A stretch of 64,000 nt of DNA from Ensifer adhaerens (GTDB lineage: Bacteria; Pseudomonadota; Alphaproteobacteria; Rhizobiales; Rhizobiaceae). The notes beneath the pieces are model-generated. The model was not told where the DNA came from and made no database searches. It saw only the letters and a program-made list of their open reading frames with translations. The stretch is from NCBI RefSeq assembly GCF_001270265.1, contig NZ_LGAP01000001.1:930001-994000 (forward strand). Reading direction: 5' to 3'. Positions 37,920 to 47,661 of this stretch are shown here, piece after piece (positions within the stretch are counted from its first letter, which is position 1; the number at the start of each line of letters is the position of its first letter). The position numbers and the translations under genes were made by a program.

Positions 37920-38957
37920 GTGAGTTCTTCCGCACAATTCTTGAATGCGACCGAGGCCGCCAAACGCCTCGGCGTCTCGGTCAAGGCACTTCGCCTCTAC
38001 GAAGAGCGGGGCCTGATCGCCCCGGTGCGCACTTCGGTGGGCTGGCGGACCTACGGTCCGGCGGAAATGCAGCGCGCAAGCGAGATAGCCGCCCTGCGGT
38101 CGCTTGGCCTCAGCCTGGCACAAATCGGCCGGGTGCTTGACGGCGGCACGCAGCAGCTTGGCCCCGCATTGGCAGAGCAGCAGGCGTTGCTCGAAGCGCG
38201 GACGCAAGACCTGCATGATACCGTCGAAAAAGTCCGGCGCCTCAGGCAAGACCTGGCCGCCGATAAGGCATCCACCTTGCGGGAGTGGACACAGAAGACG
38301 CCGCCAGCCGGCGGCAATCCCAAGATTGTCCTCGATCTTCCGTGGCCATGGGGCGGCGAAGAATTCACGCTCGACGCCATTCGCCGGCTGACCTATATCA
38401 CCGGACCGCTCGGCAGCGGCAAGACCCGCTTGGCCCGTGCCATCGCCACTGCCCTGCCCGGCACAGCTTTCATCGGCCTCACACGGCTGGACGCCGAAAA
38501 CATCCAGACCATGCAACACCTGATCGAGGCCGAACCTGAACTGAAATCGCGCATAGCGACCGTACTCGCACGACTGGTGGAAGATGGTGCCACCGCATCC
38601 TCCGCTTTAACGGCGCTGCTGGTCGCGCTGGAGTCGGACGCCAAGGCGTTCGTGGTCGACATGATCGAACAGGGTCTCGACGCCGCATCGCAGGCCGCTC
38701 TGATGGCCCACTTGCGCCACGGCCGCACCGACAGGAGGCCGATCTTCATGCTCACTCGGTCCAACGCGATCCTGAATCTGGCTGACGTTGGGGCCGACGA
38801 AACCATCATTCTCTGCCCTGCCAACCATAACCCGCCGAGCGAGGTCCCGCCTTACCCGGGAGCCCCGGATTATGAAACCATCGCCAACTGCCTGGCGTCG
38901 CCACAGGTCCGGGCGCGGACCGAAGGCGTCATCGCGTGGAGGCCGGAAGTGGCCTGA
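37920..38957 (+). CDS. MerR family regulator fused to a P-loop ATPase-like domain
   Basis: A 345-residue protein. Residues about 8-75 form a MerR DNA-binding domain (ATEAAKRLGVSVKALRLYEE, GWRTYGPAE), followed by a coiled coil (about 85-115). Residues about 135-300 look like a reduced ABC-type nucleotide-binding fold: Walker A GPLGSGKT at 162-169, Walker B FVVDMIE at 244-250 followed by QGLD (251-254, D-loop-like), and TRS at 279-281 where the switch His usually is. No LSGGQ motif is visible. GTG start with GAGGT upstream. Ligand, target and whether ATP is hydrolysed are unknown. Confidence 0.85.
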   Translation: MSSSAQFLNATEAAKRLGVSVKALRLYEERGLIAPVRTSVGWRTYGPAEMQRASEIAALRSLGLSLAQIGRVLDGGTQQLGPALAEQQALLEARTQDLHDTVEKVRRLRQDLAADKASTLREWTQKTPPAGGNPKIVLDLPWPWGGEEFTLDAIRRLTYITGPLGSGKTRLARAIATALPGTAFIGLTRLDAENIQTMQHLIEAEPELKSRIATVLARLVEDGATASSALTALLVALESDAKAFVVDMIEQGLDAASQAALMAHLRHGRTDRRPIFMLTRSNAILNLADVGADETIILCPANHNPPSEVPPYPGAPDYETIANCLASPQVRARTEGVIAWRPEVA

Positions 38958-38961
38958 GCAC

Positions 38962-39360
38962 TTACGACCGCCCGGCTTCAAACTTGGGCAGCTCGTCGTC
39001 GATCTCGTAGAAGTCGCCCTTGTCTGCGCAATAGATGTGGTAGCCGGGTTTCAGGTCCGTCGGCTTATCGAAGGCGCCGGCCATGATCGAGGTGTAGTCG
39101 AGGCCATCCGATTTCCAGAACAGAGCTGAGCCGCAATGGCGGCAAAACCCGCGCTGGGCGCCGTCGCTCGAGCGATACCAGGTCACGTCCCCGGCGCCCT
39201 CAAGTTCCATGTCGCGATCCAGGACATTGGTCGCGGCGTAGTAGAGACCGGTCTGCTTGCGGCATTGGGTGCAATGGCAAAAGATCAGCTTGCGCAGTTC
39301 GCCCCGCGTCTTGAAGCGCACTGCAGCGCAAAGGCAGCTGCCGCTGTGGATATCCGACAT
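38962..39360 (-). CDS. GFA family protein
   Basis: A 132-residue zinc-binding protein of the glutathione-dependent formaldehyde-activating (GFA/CENP-V) family. The zinc ligands are seen as CLC (residues 9-11), CHCTQC and CRHCGS. Members bind or transform glutathione adducts, but most, including this one, have no assigned substrate. Convergent with the MerR-fusion gene, 4 bp apart. Confidence 0.88.
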   Translation of the reverse strand: MSDIHSGSCLCAAVRFKTRGELRKLIFCHCTQCRKQTGLYYAATNVLDRDMELEGAGDVTWYRSSDGAQRGFCRHCGSALFWKSDGLDYTSIMAGAFDKPTDLKPGYHIYCADKGDFYEIDDELPKFEAGRS

Positions 39361-39385
39361 GGTCCCCCGACCTCCTGAAACGAGA

Positions 39386-39420
39386 AATGCCGGGCCAGCT
39401 TCGTGAGCTGGCCCGGCATT
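39386..39420 (-). terminator. Strong terminator after DAHP synthase
   Basis: A perfect 15-bp stem, AATGCCGGGCCAGCT (39386-39400) with AGCTGGCCCGGCATT (39406-39420), 5-base loop, lies 62 bp after the minus-strand stop at 39482 and is followed on that strand by TTCTCGTTTC. Confidence 0.8.
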
Positions 39421-39481
39421 GTCAATTTCATAGTGCCGGCCCGAGGTTCAGAAAAACTGAACCGTCGGTCATACGAGATGA

Positions 39482-40855
39482 TCAGCCGTTGACGACCAGT
39501 CTCTTCTCGTCGCGGCCACCCTTCATGCGTTCGGCAAGCAGGAACGCCAGTTCCAGTGCCTGGTCCGCATTGAGGCGCGGATCGCAATGGGTGTGGTAGC
39601 GATCGGCCAGATCGTCGCCCGAAAGCGCGCGGGCGCCGCCCGTGCATTCGGTGACGTCGTTGCCTGTCATCTCGATATGGATGCCGCCCGGATGCGAACC
39701 TTCCGCACGGTGGATCTGGAAGAAGCTTTCGACTTCCGACAGGATCCGTTCGAACGGCCGGGTCTTGTAGTTGTTGAGCGTGATCGTGTTGCCGTGCATC
39801 GGATCACAGGACCAGACGACCTTCTTGCCTTCGCGCTCGACCGCGCGGATGAGGCGCGGCAGGTGCTCTGCAACCTTGTCGTGGCCAAAGCGGCAGATCA
39901 GCGTCAGGCGGCCGGCTTCGTTGGCCGGGTTGAGCAGATCGATCAGTTCCAGCAGGCCGTCGGCCGTCAGCGACGGGCCGCACTTGAGGCCGAGCGGGTT
40001 CTTGATACCACGGCAATACTCGATATGGGCGTGGTCGGGCTGGCGCGTACGGTCGCCGATCCAGATCATGTGGCCCGAGGTTGCATACCAATCGCCCGAG
40101 GTCGAATCGACACGGGTCAGCGCCTGTTCGTAGCCGAGCAGCAGCGCCTCGTGGCTGGTGAAGAAATCGGTCTCGCGCAGGCTCGGATGGTTTTCTGAGG
40201 TGATGCCGATCGCCTTCATGAAATCCATCGTCTCGGAGATCCGGTCGGCGAGCTTGCGGTAGCGTTCCGCCTGCGGGCTATCCTTGACGAAGCCGAGCAT
40301 CCACTGGTGAACGTTGTCCAGGTTGGCATAGCCGCCCATCGCAAAAGCACGCAGCAGGTTGAGCGTCGCGGCGGACTGGCGGTAGGCCATGATCTGCCGT
40401 TCCGGGTTCGGCACGCGGTCTTCTTCGGTGAACTCGATGCCGTTGATGATGTCGCCGCGGTAGCTCGGCAGCTCGACGTCGCCCTGCTTCTCAATGTTGG
40501 ACGAGCGCGGCTTGGCAAACTGGCCGGCGATGCGGCCGACCTTGACCACCGGCTGCTGGGCGCCGAACGTCAGAACGACGGCCATCTGCAGGAAGGCGCG
40601 GAAGAAGTCGCGGATCGTGTCTGCACCGTGCTCGGCAAAGCTCTCGGCGCAATCGCCGCCCTGCAGCAGAAAGCCGCGGCCTTCGGCAACATTGGCAAGA
40701 GCACTTTTCAGACGCCGCGCCTCACCGGCAAACACCAGCGGCGGATACTTCGCGAGCTTCGCTTCCGTCGCCGCAAGAGCTGCAAGGTCCGGATAGTCCG
40801 GAACCTGCTGGATGGGTTTCTGCCGCCAGCTATTCGGAGTCCAAGTCTGTGCCAT
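39482..40855 (-). CDS. aroF: Class II 3-deoxy-7-phosphoheptulonate synthase
   Basis: A 457-residue class II (plant-type) DAHP synthase, the first step of the shikimate pathway, condensing phosphoenolpyruvate and erythrose-4-phosphate. Recognisable blocks are [55 protein letters not shown] and DPMHGNTI; the Cys of GGDCAE and the His/Glu/Asp of later blocks are the metal ligands. The start at 40855 gives the family's usual length. Symbol follows common rhizobial usage; the family assignment is firmer than the symbol. Confidence 0.95.
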   Translation of the reverse strand: MAQTWTPNSWRQKPIQQVPDYPDLAALAATEAKLAKYPPLVFAGEARRLKSALANVAEGRGFLLQGGDCAESFAEHGADTIRDFFRAFLQMAVVLTFGAQQPVVKVGRIAGQFAKPRSSNIEKQGDVELPSYRGDIINGIEFTEEDRVPNPERQIMAYRQSAATLNLLRAFAMGGYANLDNVHQWMLGFVKDSPQAERYRKLADRISETMDFMKAIGITSENHPSLRETDFFTSHEALLLGYEQALTRVDSTSGDWYATSGHMIWIGDRTRQPDHAHIEYCRGIKNPLGLKCGPSLTADGLLELIDLLNPANEAGRLTLICRFGHDKVAEHLPRLIRAVEREGKKVVWSCDPMHGNTITLNNYKTRPFERILSEVESFFQIHRAEGSHPGGIHIEMTGNDVTECTGGARALSGDDLADRYHTHCDPRLNADQALELAFLLAERMKGGRDEKRLVVNG

Positions 40856-41100
40856 TTCGATCACCTGTTGTCTGCCGCGGACTTCGGTCCGCGCGGGTCG
40901 CATCCTGACGGTTTTGACACCGCCCGGTATTCGGAAATTTCACTGCGTCCGCGTGCCCTGCTCCAGCGCATGGCCAAGCCCTCGCGCCCGCCCGAAGCCG
41001 GTGACTTCGCGGATGCGGGCTTATAGACGTTAAGCGATGGCTTGGAAAGACATCCTACCAGAATTCATGGATTCCGGCGCCAGCAAAGCGACCGCCCTGC

Positions 41101-42492
41101 TCAGCCGACGCGCTCGCCCTTGCGCAGGCGATAGGTTGGCGCATACATCGTCACGAGCTCCTCCGATGCCGTCGGGTGAACGGCCATCGTTCGGTCGAAG
41201 TCGTCCTTGGTGCACCCGGCCTTCAGCGAAATGCCGAGCAACTGCGCCATCTCGCCGGCATCGTGGCCGAGAATGTGGGCGCCCAGCACCTTGCGGTCGG
41301 CAGCGTTGACGATCAGCTTCATGATCATCTTTTCCTTGCGGCCGGAAAGCGTCGCCTTCATCGGTCGGAACTCGGCGCGATAGACTTCCAGCTCTTCGAA
41401 CTGGCGTGCCGCCTGCTCCTCGCTGAGGCCGACGGTGCCGATCTCCGGCTGAGAGAAGACCGCAGTCGCGATCAGATCGTGGTCGGGCGATACCGGGTTG
41501 TTCTTGTATTCGGTCTCGATGAAGCACATCGCCTCGTGGATCGCGACCGGTGTCAGCTGGACGCGGTCGGTTACGTCGCCGAGCGCATAAATGCCGGGCG
41601 CACTCGTGCGCGAGAAGGCGTCGACGACGATCGCGCCGCGCTCGTCCGTGTTCACGCCGGCGCTCTCCAGCCCCAGCCCCTTGATGTTCGGCACGCGACC
41701 GAGCGCCAGCATGATCTGATCGACGGCAATTTCGCCGTGTTTCATCGTCTGCGCCACGCGCTTGCCGTCTGCGCCCGTGGCCACCGACTGAATGATGTCC
41801 TCGCAAAGGATGCGGATGCCCTTTTCCTCCATTGCCTTGTGCAGACCACGGCGAAGATCCTGATCGAAGCGCGAGAGGATTTCCTTGCCGCGATAGATCA
41901 GCGTCGTCTCGACACCGAGACCATGGAACACATTGGCGAACTCGACCGCGATGTAGCCGCCGCCGGCAATCAGGATCGACTTCGGAAGTTCGGCGAGGTC
42001 GAAAGCTTCATTTGAAGAGATGCAGAGTTCATGACCCGGCAAAGCGTCATGCGGCGTCGGATGCCCACCTACGGCGATGACGATACGCTCGGCGGTCACG
42101 GTCTTGCCGGTATCGAGCAGGCGAACCGTATTCGGGCCAACAAGCTCCGCCCGCGTGCGCAGGATCTCCGCGCCGGCATTGGCGAGCCCCTTCTCGTAGA
42201 GGCCTTCAAGCCGCGTGATCTCCTGTTCCTTGGCAACAACGAGCTTTTGCCAATCGAACCGGCTTTCACCGACGGTCCAGCCGAAGCCGGCCGCATCCTC
42301 GAAATGTTCGGAATATTGCGACGCGTAGACATAGAGCTTCTTCGGCACGCAGCCACGGATGACGCAGGTGCCGCCGTAGCGGAACTCCTCGGCGATCGCG
42401 ACCTTCTTGCCCATGTTCGCCGCGAGTCGACCGCTTCTGACGCCACCGGAGCCGCCACCGATTACGAAGAGGTCATAGTCGAAAGCGGGCAT
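41101..42492 (-). CDS. gor: Glutathione-disulfide reductase
   Basis: A 463-residue flavoprotein disulfide reductase. FAD-binding motif GGGSGG at 12-17, redox-active disulfide C43-x4-C48 (GGTCVIRGCVPKK), NADP-binding GGGYIA with a nearby Arg (YRGKE), and the catalytic His-Glu pair in MAVHPTASEE near the C-terminus. It keeps glutathione reduced with NADPH. The reading frame extends upstream to 42618, but the ATG at 42492 starts the conserved sequence. It sits 217 bp downstream of a DUF2059 gene on the same strand, with a strong terminator between them. Confidence 0.95.
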   Translation of the reverse strand: MPAFDYDLFVIGGGSGGVRSGRLAANMGKKVAIAEEFRYGGTCVIRGCVPKKLYVYASQYSEHFEDAAGFGWTVGESRFDWQKLVVAKEQEITRLEGLYEKGLANAGAEILRTRAELVGPNTVRLLDTGKTVTAERIVIAVGGHPTPHDALPGHELCISSNEAFDLAELPKSILIAGGGYIAVEFANVFHGLGVETTLIYRGKEILSRFDQDLRRGLHKAMEEKGIRILCEDIIQSVATGADGKRVAQTMKHGEIAVDQIMLALGRVPNIKGLGLESAGVNTDERGAIVVDAFSRTSAPGIYALGDVTDRVQLTPVAIHEAMCFIETEYKNNPVSPDHDLIATAVFSQPEIGTVGLSEEQAARQFEELEVYRAEFRPMKATLSGRKEKMIMKLIVNAADRKVLGAHILGHDAGEMAQLLGISLKAGCTKDDFDRTMAVHPTASEELVTMYAPTYRLRKGERVG

Positions 42493-42621
42493 GGCGAACT
42501 CCTGAAGGTCGTGCAGACTGCAATTGGTGTGATGAGGGACACCGTCCGGTCGACATCTCGCCGACAGCATGCCCTGCCCGGGGTGGGAGCCCCGTCGCAG
42601 GCACATATAGTGTTGCACTGC

Positions 42622-42652
42622 GGAAAAAGAAAAGCCCGGATCGCTCCGGGCT
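42622..42652 (-). terminator. Intrinsic terminator after the DUF2059 gene
   Basis: AGCCCGGA (42633-42640) and TCCGGGCT (42645-42652) form an 8-bp stem with a 4-base loop; on the minus strand it is followed by TTTCTTTTTCC. It lies 58 bp after the DUF2059 stop and separates it from gor. Confidence 0.9.
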
Positions 42653-42709
42653 CGTCAAAACGTGATGTGATTGCTCGACTGGCCCGAGGTCAGTCCAACT
42701 GGCCCAGGA

Positions 42710-43258
42710 TTATTGGGCAGGCGTCGCAGGCGTGCCTTCAACAAGCGCCGGAGCCGACGTGCCGACCTTGGCGTCGAGCGACTTCGTCGCCTCAGTGTTG
42801 AGGTCACGCGAAACGCCAGCCGCCCAGATGTCAGCCGCCTTCAGCAGTTCGCGCGAAGCGATCGGGCCGTCGTTCAGGAGCTTCTTGCCGGCGGTCGAGT
42901 TGTAGAACTCGGTGATGGCGTTCAGCTCTTCGAGCGTAAAGGTCTTGGCGTAGATCGTCGCCGCTTCGTTTTCGAGATCGGCGCGGCGCGCTGCCAAGGA
43001 CAAAGCCTTTTCGTCGACGGTCGCGGTGATCAGTTCCTGGAAGTTCGGCGAAGCCTGGATCAGGGTGTTCTTCAGACGCTCGGCGAGGTTCGGCAGGATG
43101 TTGTCGAAGTTGTTGGTGACGCCGAGTGCGGCGATGGTCGCACGAGCGGCCTTGATCTGGGCGTCGGAGACGTCCTGAGCCTGGACCGCCGGAATGGATG
43201 CAGAAAGGAGAACCGCGGTGGCTGCGAATGTGCGGACAAGACCTGCGAGTTTGTTCAT
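42710..43258 (-). CDS. DUF2059 domain secreted protein
   Basis: A 182-residue exported protein with a signal peptide (cleavage likely after VQA, residue 27). The body is mainly helical and carries the DUF2059 pattern (AAIYAKTFTLEELNAITEFYNS as read here with small differences, then TAGKKLLNDGP). Function unknown. Start at 43258 with AGGAG 11 nt upstream. The gene lies between rpiA and gor on the same strand. Confidence 0.88.
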   Translation of the reverse strand: MNKLAGLVRTFAATAVLLSASIPAVQAQDVSDAQIKAARATIAALGVTNNFDNILPNLAERLKNTLIQASPNFQELITATVDEKALSLAARRADLENEAATIYAKTFTLEELNAITEFYNSTAGKKLLNDGPIASRELLKAADIWAAGVSRDLNTEATKSLDAKVGTSAPALVEGTPATPAQ

Positions 43259-43345
43259 TTTTATCCATGCTCCTGTGTTTGTCGCATGCTGCCCGGGCGA
43301 TTGCCGCCGCCAGGCCCGCATGTGTGGTAACCTGTTTTCTTCACC

Positions 43346-43375
43346 GTTCCCTGCTCCTGGCGGAGCAGCGGGAAC
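43346..43375 (-). terminator. Hairpin after rpiA
   Basis: GTTCCC-TGCTCC (43346-43357) pairs with GGAGCA..GGGAAC (43362-43375) with a two-base bulge and a TGGC loop, starting 5 bp after the rpiA stop. There is no T-run. Confidence 0.45.
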
Positions 43376-43379
43376 CGGC

Positions 43380-44075
43380 TCAAGACGCGGTCAGAATGCG
43401 TGCCTCTTCCGGTCCGGCAATAATTGCCAGCGACGCGATGCCGATGAAAAGTCCATGCTCGACGACACCGGGAATGGCATTCAGCTCTCCCGCGAGCGCA
43501 TCTGCATCAGGAATACGGCCAAAAGATGCATCAAGAATGAGGTGTCCACCGTCCGTCTTGAATGGCCCGTCACCTGAGTTGCGCACGGAGATATCGCCGG
43601 AAAGGCCGAGGCGCGAAGCCACCTTTTCGATGGCGATACGCGTTGCCACCTGGCCAAACAAATTGACCTCTATCGGCAGCTTGAATGCGCCGAGCACATC
43701 GACGACTTTGCTTTCGTCGGCGATGACGATCATGCGCTTGGAAGCAGCCGCGACGATCTTCTCGCGCAACAACGCGCCGCCGCCGCCCTTGATCAGCCGC
43801 AACTGGCCGTCGACCTCGTCGGCGCCGTCGATCGTCAGGTCCAGTTCCGGCAGTTCGTCCAGCGATTTCAGCTGCACGCCGAGCTCCAGGCAAAGACGCG
43901 CCGTACGCTCGGAGGTCGGAACGCCTTCGATGCGAAAACCTGCGGCGACCTTCTCGGCCAAGAGCCGAACGAACTCCTCCGCAGTCGATCCCGTCCCGAT
44001 GCCGAGCCGCATGCCGTCTTCGACATATTCGAGCGCCGCTGCCGCGGCTTTGATTTTCATTTGGCGGGCGTCCAT
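43380..44075 (-). CDS. rpiA: Ribose-5-phosphate isomerase A
   Basis: A 231-residue RpiA of the pentose phosphate pathway, interconverting ribose-5-phosphate and ribulose-5-phosphate. Conserved blocks: [11 protein letters not shown] near residue 26, [10 protein letters not shown] with the catalytic Asp pair, [11 protein letters not shown] with the catalytic Glu, and [10 protein letters not shown] at the C-terminus. Divergent from the phosphatase gene gph. Confidence 0.96.
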   Translation of the reverse strand: MDARQMKIKAAAAALEYVEDGMRLGIGTGSTAEEFVRLLAEKVAAGFRIEGVPTSERTARLCLELGVQLKSLDELPELDLTIDGADEVDGQLRLIKGGGGALLREKIVAAASKRMIVIADESKVVDVLGAFKLPIEVNLFGQVATRIAIEKVASRLGLSGDISVRNSGDGPFKTDGGHLILDASFGRIPDADALAGELNAIPGVVEHGLFIGIASLAIIAGPEEARILTAS

Positions 44076-44297
44076 ACGCCAGTCGCTCCCTTTTGTTCAC
44101 CGGATGTAGATATGGTGACCCATCTTCTCCATCCGTTTTCCGCACAGACACTTACACGCCCGAAGCGGCAAACAAAAGCCAAAATCAGGGGCCCAGCCCG
44201 GAATCCTGGACCCTTCCCACACACACTTGCCATTGCATTCTGCTGCAACTTCGCCTACCCGAACGGCAACTCTTTCCGGCTATGCGAGGTTCACCTC

Positions 44298-44975
44298 TTG
44301 TCTTCCCCTATTGTCGTCTTTGATCTCGACGGAACCCTTGTCGATACGGCGCCGGACCTAGTCGCGAGCCTCAACCATGCGGTGACCCAGGCAGGCGTCG
44401 AGCCGGTCACATACCGCGACCTCACCCACCTTGTCGGCCACGGTGCCCGCGCAATGATCGAGCGCACCTTCGCGCTTCGCAACAAGCCGCTCGATGAGGA
44501 TGCGCTTGCCTGGCAGATGAAGGAGTTCGTCGACTTCTATCATGGCTCCATGCCCGGTGATTCCCTGCCCTATCCGGGCATGCTCGACGCGCTCGACCGC
44601 CTGTCGGCGGCGGGCTTCAAGCTTGCGGTCTGCACCAACAAGCCGGAGATGCTGGCAAACCGGCTGCTCGAACGCCTCGGCCTCATCGAGCGCTTCGCGG
44701 CGGTTTCCGGCGGCGACACGTTCGAAATCCGCAAGCCGAATGCCGACCACCTGCTGCGCACGATCGCCAATGCCGGCGGCAGTGCTGCGCACTCGGTGAT
44801 GATCGGCGACAGCCTCAATGACATTCTGGTGGCCCGCAACGCCGCGATCCCGTCGATCGCCGTGCCGTTCGGCTATTCCGACGTTCCGATCGAAAGCCTG
44901 GAGCCGACGGTGATCATCCGTCACTTCGACGAATTGACGCCGGCGCTGGTCACTGGACTTTTCAACGGCACGTGA
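44298..44975 (+). CDS. gph: Phosphoglycolate phosphatase
   Basis: A 225-residue HAD-family hydrolase. Motif I is DLDGTLVDT with nucleophile D9 and D11, motif II is the CTNKPE block, and motif III/IV is KPNADHLL...MIGDSLNDI. Size and cap domain (GHGARAMIERTF) fit Gph, which removes phosphate from 2-phosphoglycolate. The only start near the conserved sequence is TTG at 44298, with GAGG about 10 nt upstream; the open frame reaches back to 44061 without conserved residues. Confidence 0.92.
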   Translation: MSSPIVVFDLDGTLVDTAPDLVASLNHAVTQAGVEPVTYRDLTHLVGHGARAMIERTFALRNKPLDEDALAWQMKEFVDFYHGSMPGDSLPYPGMLDALDRLSAAGFKLAVCTNKPEMLANRLLERLGLIERFAAVSGGDTFEIRKPNADHLLRTIANAGGSAAHSVMIGDSLNDILVARNAAIPSIAVPFGYSDVPIESLEPTVIIRHFDELTPALVTGLFNGT

Positions 44976-45140
44976 GGCACAGCGCCCCGGCGCAGGATCT
45001 GAGGATTTGATCCGCTTCCGATCGAAGACGACCTCCACGACGATCAATGGTCACGGCAGCGCGGATGACGCAAGAATCGGCGCCGCGTTTCTTGAGTCGT
45101 AGCGGCACGCCGGTTTCCCTTCGCGCCACCTCAGCCAAAT

Positions 45141-45176
45141 GAAAAGACCCCCGAGGAGATGCTCCACAGGGGTCTT
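45141..45176 (-). terminator. Intrinsic terminator after the L,D-transpeptidase gene
   Basis: On the minus strand AAGACCCC pairs with GGGGTCTT (outer arms 45169-45176 and 45144-45151), with a nested GGAG/CTCC pair inside, and a TTTT tract follows. It lies 57 bp after the stop at 45233. Confidence 0.85.
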
Positions 45177-45232
45177 GAATCTTGTGCCGAACGCAGCGCC
45201 GATCGTTGGCGGCGACATACTCGGATTGTGAC

Positions 45233-47128
45233 TTAGCCCTCGGCCCTGCGGGCGTTGCGGGTCGCGTCGAAGGCGCGGTTCACATACATGTCGCGCTCAT
45301 ACACGTCGTCGAAATACTCGATGACACCGTCCTTGTTTGGCCAGGCGGTGAAATAGGCGACGTAGACCGGAACCTTCTGCGGCACCTGCAGCGCCTTGTT
45401 GTGACCGCCGCCGATTTCGTTGCCGACATCCTCGACGCTGGTGCCGAGCACCGCCGCTGCCATCCGGCGCGGATCGGCAAGCCGCACGCAACCATGGCTC
45501 AGGGCACGCTGGTCACGCTTGAAGAAGCTTTTCGACGGCGTGTCGTGCATGTAGATCGCGTGCGCATTCGGGAACAGGATCTTCAGTTCCCCGAGTGCGT
45601 TGTCGCTGCTCGGCGGCTGGCGCACGGCGACCGAGGCTGTCGATCCATTCCAGTTGACCGAAGATGACGGCACCGGGCGTCCACCGATTTCCACCTGATA
45701 GCCCATCCGGTCGAGATAGCCGGGGTCGTTGCGAAGCTTCGGCAACATCTCGTTGACGATGATCGACTGCGGCACGCCCCAATATGGATTGACCTCGACG
45801 GTCTGGATCTCGTCCTGGAAGAAATAGGTCTGGTTCGCCTTGGAGCCGACGACGACGCGCATGGAAAACTGTTCAGTGCCGTTGTCGGTATAGGACGCGG
45901 TGAAGGCCGGCTGGTTGATGAAGACGTAGCGGTTGCCGAGACCATCGGGAAGCCAGCGCGCCTGTTCCATGGCGACTTCGAGCTTGTCGATCTTGCTTGC
46001 CACGGTATCGCCGCCCGTCAGAATGCGCAGCGAAGCCTGACCGATGACGCCATCGGCTTTCAGGCCATTTTCCTTCTGGAACGCTTCGACCAGCAGAACC
46101 AGCTCAGGCGTGTATTCGGGAGTTCCCTGATAGGCGGCGAGCACCGTCGCATGATCCGCCTTCAGTGTATCGGAGCCTTTGATGCGGATCCCGGCGACAA
46201 TGTTGGCAAGTTCAGGATTGCTCTGGCCCGGCTTCAGCAGCGTGCCCGGCGCGATTTCGACGCGCTGCTCCACGCTCTTTTCGGCACGAAGGCGCTCGAG
46301 TTCCACCGACAACGCCGCGAACTGCTCGCTCTTCGGATTCTGGTCGTTGATCAGCGTGGCAACATCGGAGCTTGCCGACATCTTGTCGAGGAAGGCGCCG
46401 AGATCGACGGTCTTGCGCTTGAAATCGTGATAGCCGGAGATCTTGTTGGGATCGATGCGGCCGCGCACCGTATCCTCGACATAGGAAAGCGTTGCCGCCG
46501 ACAGCGCGATTTCGAACTGAACAAGTTCCTTTTCACGCGCGATCATGTCGCCGCGGTCGAATTCTTCTGCCGGTATCTGGACGGCATAATCCTGCGGCTC
46601 GAGGCCGACCTTTGCCGCATCGGCAAGAACGGCAATTGCCGCCTTCGCGCGCGCGTTGACGCCAGTGCCCTCGATCCAGACGAAATCCTCACGTGACCCG
46701 TAGTGGGTCTCGATGGCCTTTGCCACGTTCGAGGTCGCGCGAACCTCGATTTCAGGCATGAATTGACGGGCATCGGCGAGCGGCGCACGCAGCATCGGCG
46801 GCAGCGCGCCGTTGCGCACGGAACCCGTAACGACCGGATCGAGCAGCTTGCCTGTATCGATCCGGCGCAGAGGCTCAGCCTTATAGGCGTAGTAGCGCGG
46901 GCCGGTCACCTTCGGCAGTGGCTTGGAAACCGTGTTCTGCTGCGGCTGAACCATGGAACCGACGCCGGGCAACGGCTGAGCGGGCTGCATTTCCTGCTTC
47001 GGCGTCTTCTGCCTGCCGCCGCGGATAAGGTCCATCAACGTGATGGCCGCAGCCGGCCGCACATCGAAGGTTGCAATCGCACAGCTGCTCATGAGCGCTA
47101 CGATCGCTGCCGTCTTGAAAATTCTCAT
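45233..47128 (-). CDS. YcbB-type murein L,D-transpeptidase
   Basis: A 631-residue exported protein with an N-terminal signal segment (AAA at about 28). A domain with a peptidoglycan-binding pattern (VEAFQKENGLKADGVIGQASLRIL) precedes the YkuD catalytic domain with H545, C547 and R549 in SHGCVRLADP. The family makes 3-3 cross-links in peptidoglycan or anchors proteins to it. The interdomain layout and size match YcbB/LdtD-type enzymes. Monocistronic, followed by a clear terminator. Confidence 0.93.
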   Translation of the reverse strand: MRIFKTAAIVALMSSCAIATFDVRPAAAITLMDLIRGGRQKTPKQEMQPAQPLPGVGSMVQPQQNTVSKPLPKVTGPRYYAYKAEPLRRIDTGKLLDPVVTGSVRNGALPPMLRAPLADARQFMPEIEVRATSNVAKAIETHYGSREDFVWIEGTGVNARAKAAIAVLADAAKVGLEPQDYAVQIPAEEFDRGDMIAREKELVQFEIALSAATLSYVEDTVRGRIDPNKISGYHDFKRKTVDLGAFLDKMSASSDVATLINDQNPKSEQFAALSVELERLRAEKSVEQRVEIAPGTLLKPGQSNPELANIVAGIRIKGSDTLKADHATVLAAYQGTPEYTPELVLLVEAFQKENGLKADGVIGQASLRILTGGDTVASKIDKLEVAMEQARWLPDGLGNRYVFINQPAFTASYTDNGTEQFSMRVVVGSKANQTYFFQDEIQTVEVNPYWGVPQSIIVNEMLPKLRNDPGYLDRMGYQVEIGGRPVPSSSVNWNGSTASVAVRQPPSSDNALGELKILFPNAHAIYMHDTPSKSFFKRDQRALSHGCVRLADPRRMAAAVLGTSVEDVGNEIGGGHNKALQVPQKVPVYVAYFTAWPNKDGVIEYFDDVYERDMYVNRAFDATRNARRAEG

Positions 47129-47661
47129 GTGAAACTACGTCCCCGTATCGCGTTGTCGCCGAACTCGGCTTTAGCCAGATTCTCGCCACGCCCTCGTGCT
47201 CCAAAACTTATAGAAAAGGATGGTGAATGAAAAGGAAACGCGCCTGCCCGAACCTGCATGAAACCACCTCTGCGTGGTAAAAAAACCGCTTCATTTTCAG
47301 GACGTTCAAGAGCCCATAAAAATTTGATTTGCATCGACATTAATGCGGCGGCGACGCCCTCAGCTCGACTGAACGATCGCTGCGAGCCTTCAAGGAAGGT
47401 AACGAATGTGACTGAAACGCAACAACGAATCCGGCTCGCCTCACGCGGTGCGAATCGGCCGCTGCACGGTTGCAAAAGCAGCTCTTTGTCGCATGCCTGC
47501 GTTTCAAACGATTGTAGCATTGCCACCGCCAGTGCCGCCTCTTTACAAGCCTTGCCAGCCGGGGCAGAGAGAGGCCCGGCACCTTGGGGAAGGGACAGCC
47601 GGTTGCGACCGGGTCCCCTCGCCCAGACTTCATGAACCGCATGACGAAGGCAGGGATCACG
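47129..47661. other. 533-bp intergenic region between divergent transpeptidase and fumC genes
   Basis: It must carry the two promoters. Nothing I can support as a gene: a 125-residue plus-strand frame (47258-47635) has no recognisable sequence. A 5-bp inverted repeat CCGGT-TGCG-ACCGG lies near 47600, close to the fumC leader. Confidence 0.5.

Noticed and set aside
47258-47635. 125-codon plus-strand frame before fumC
   Set aside because: Low-complexity, no conserved block and no ribosome-binding site; most likely leader DNA.
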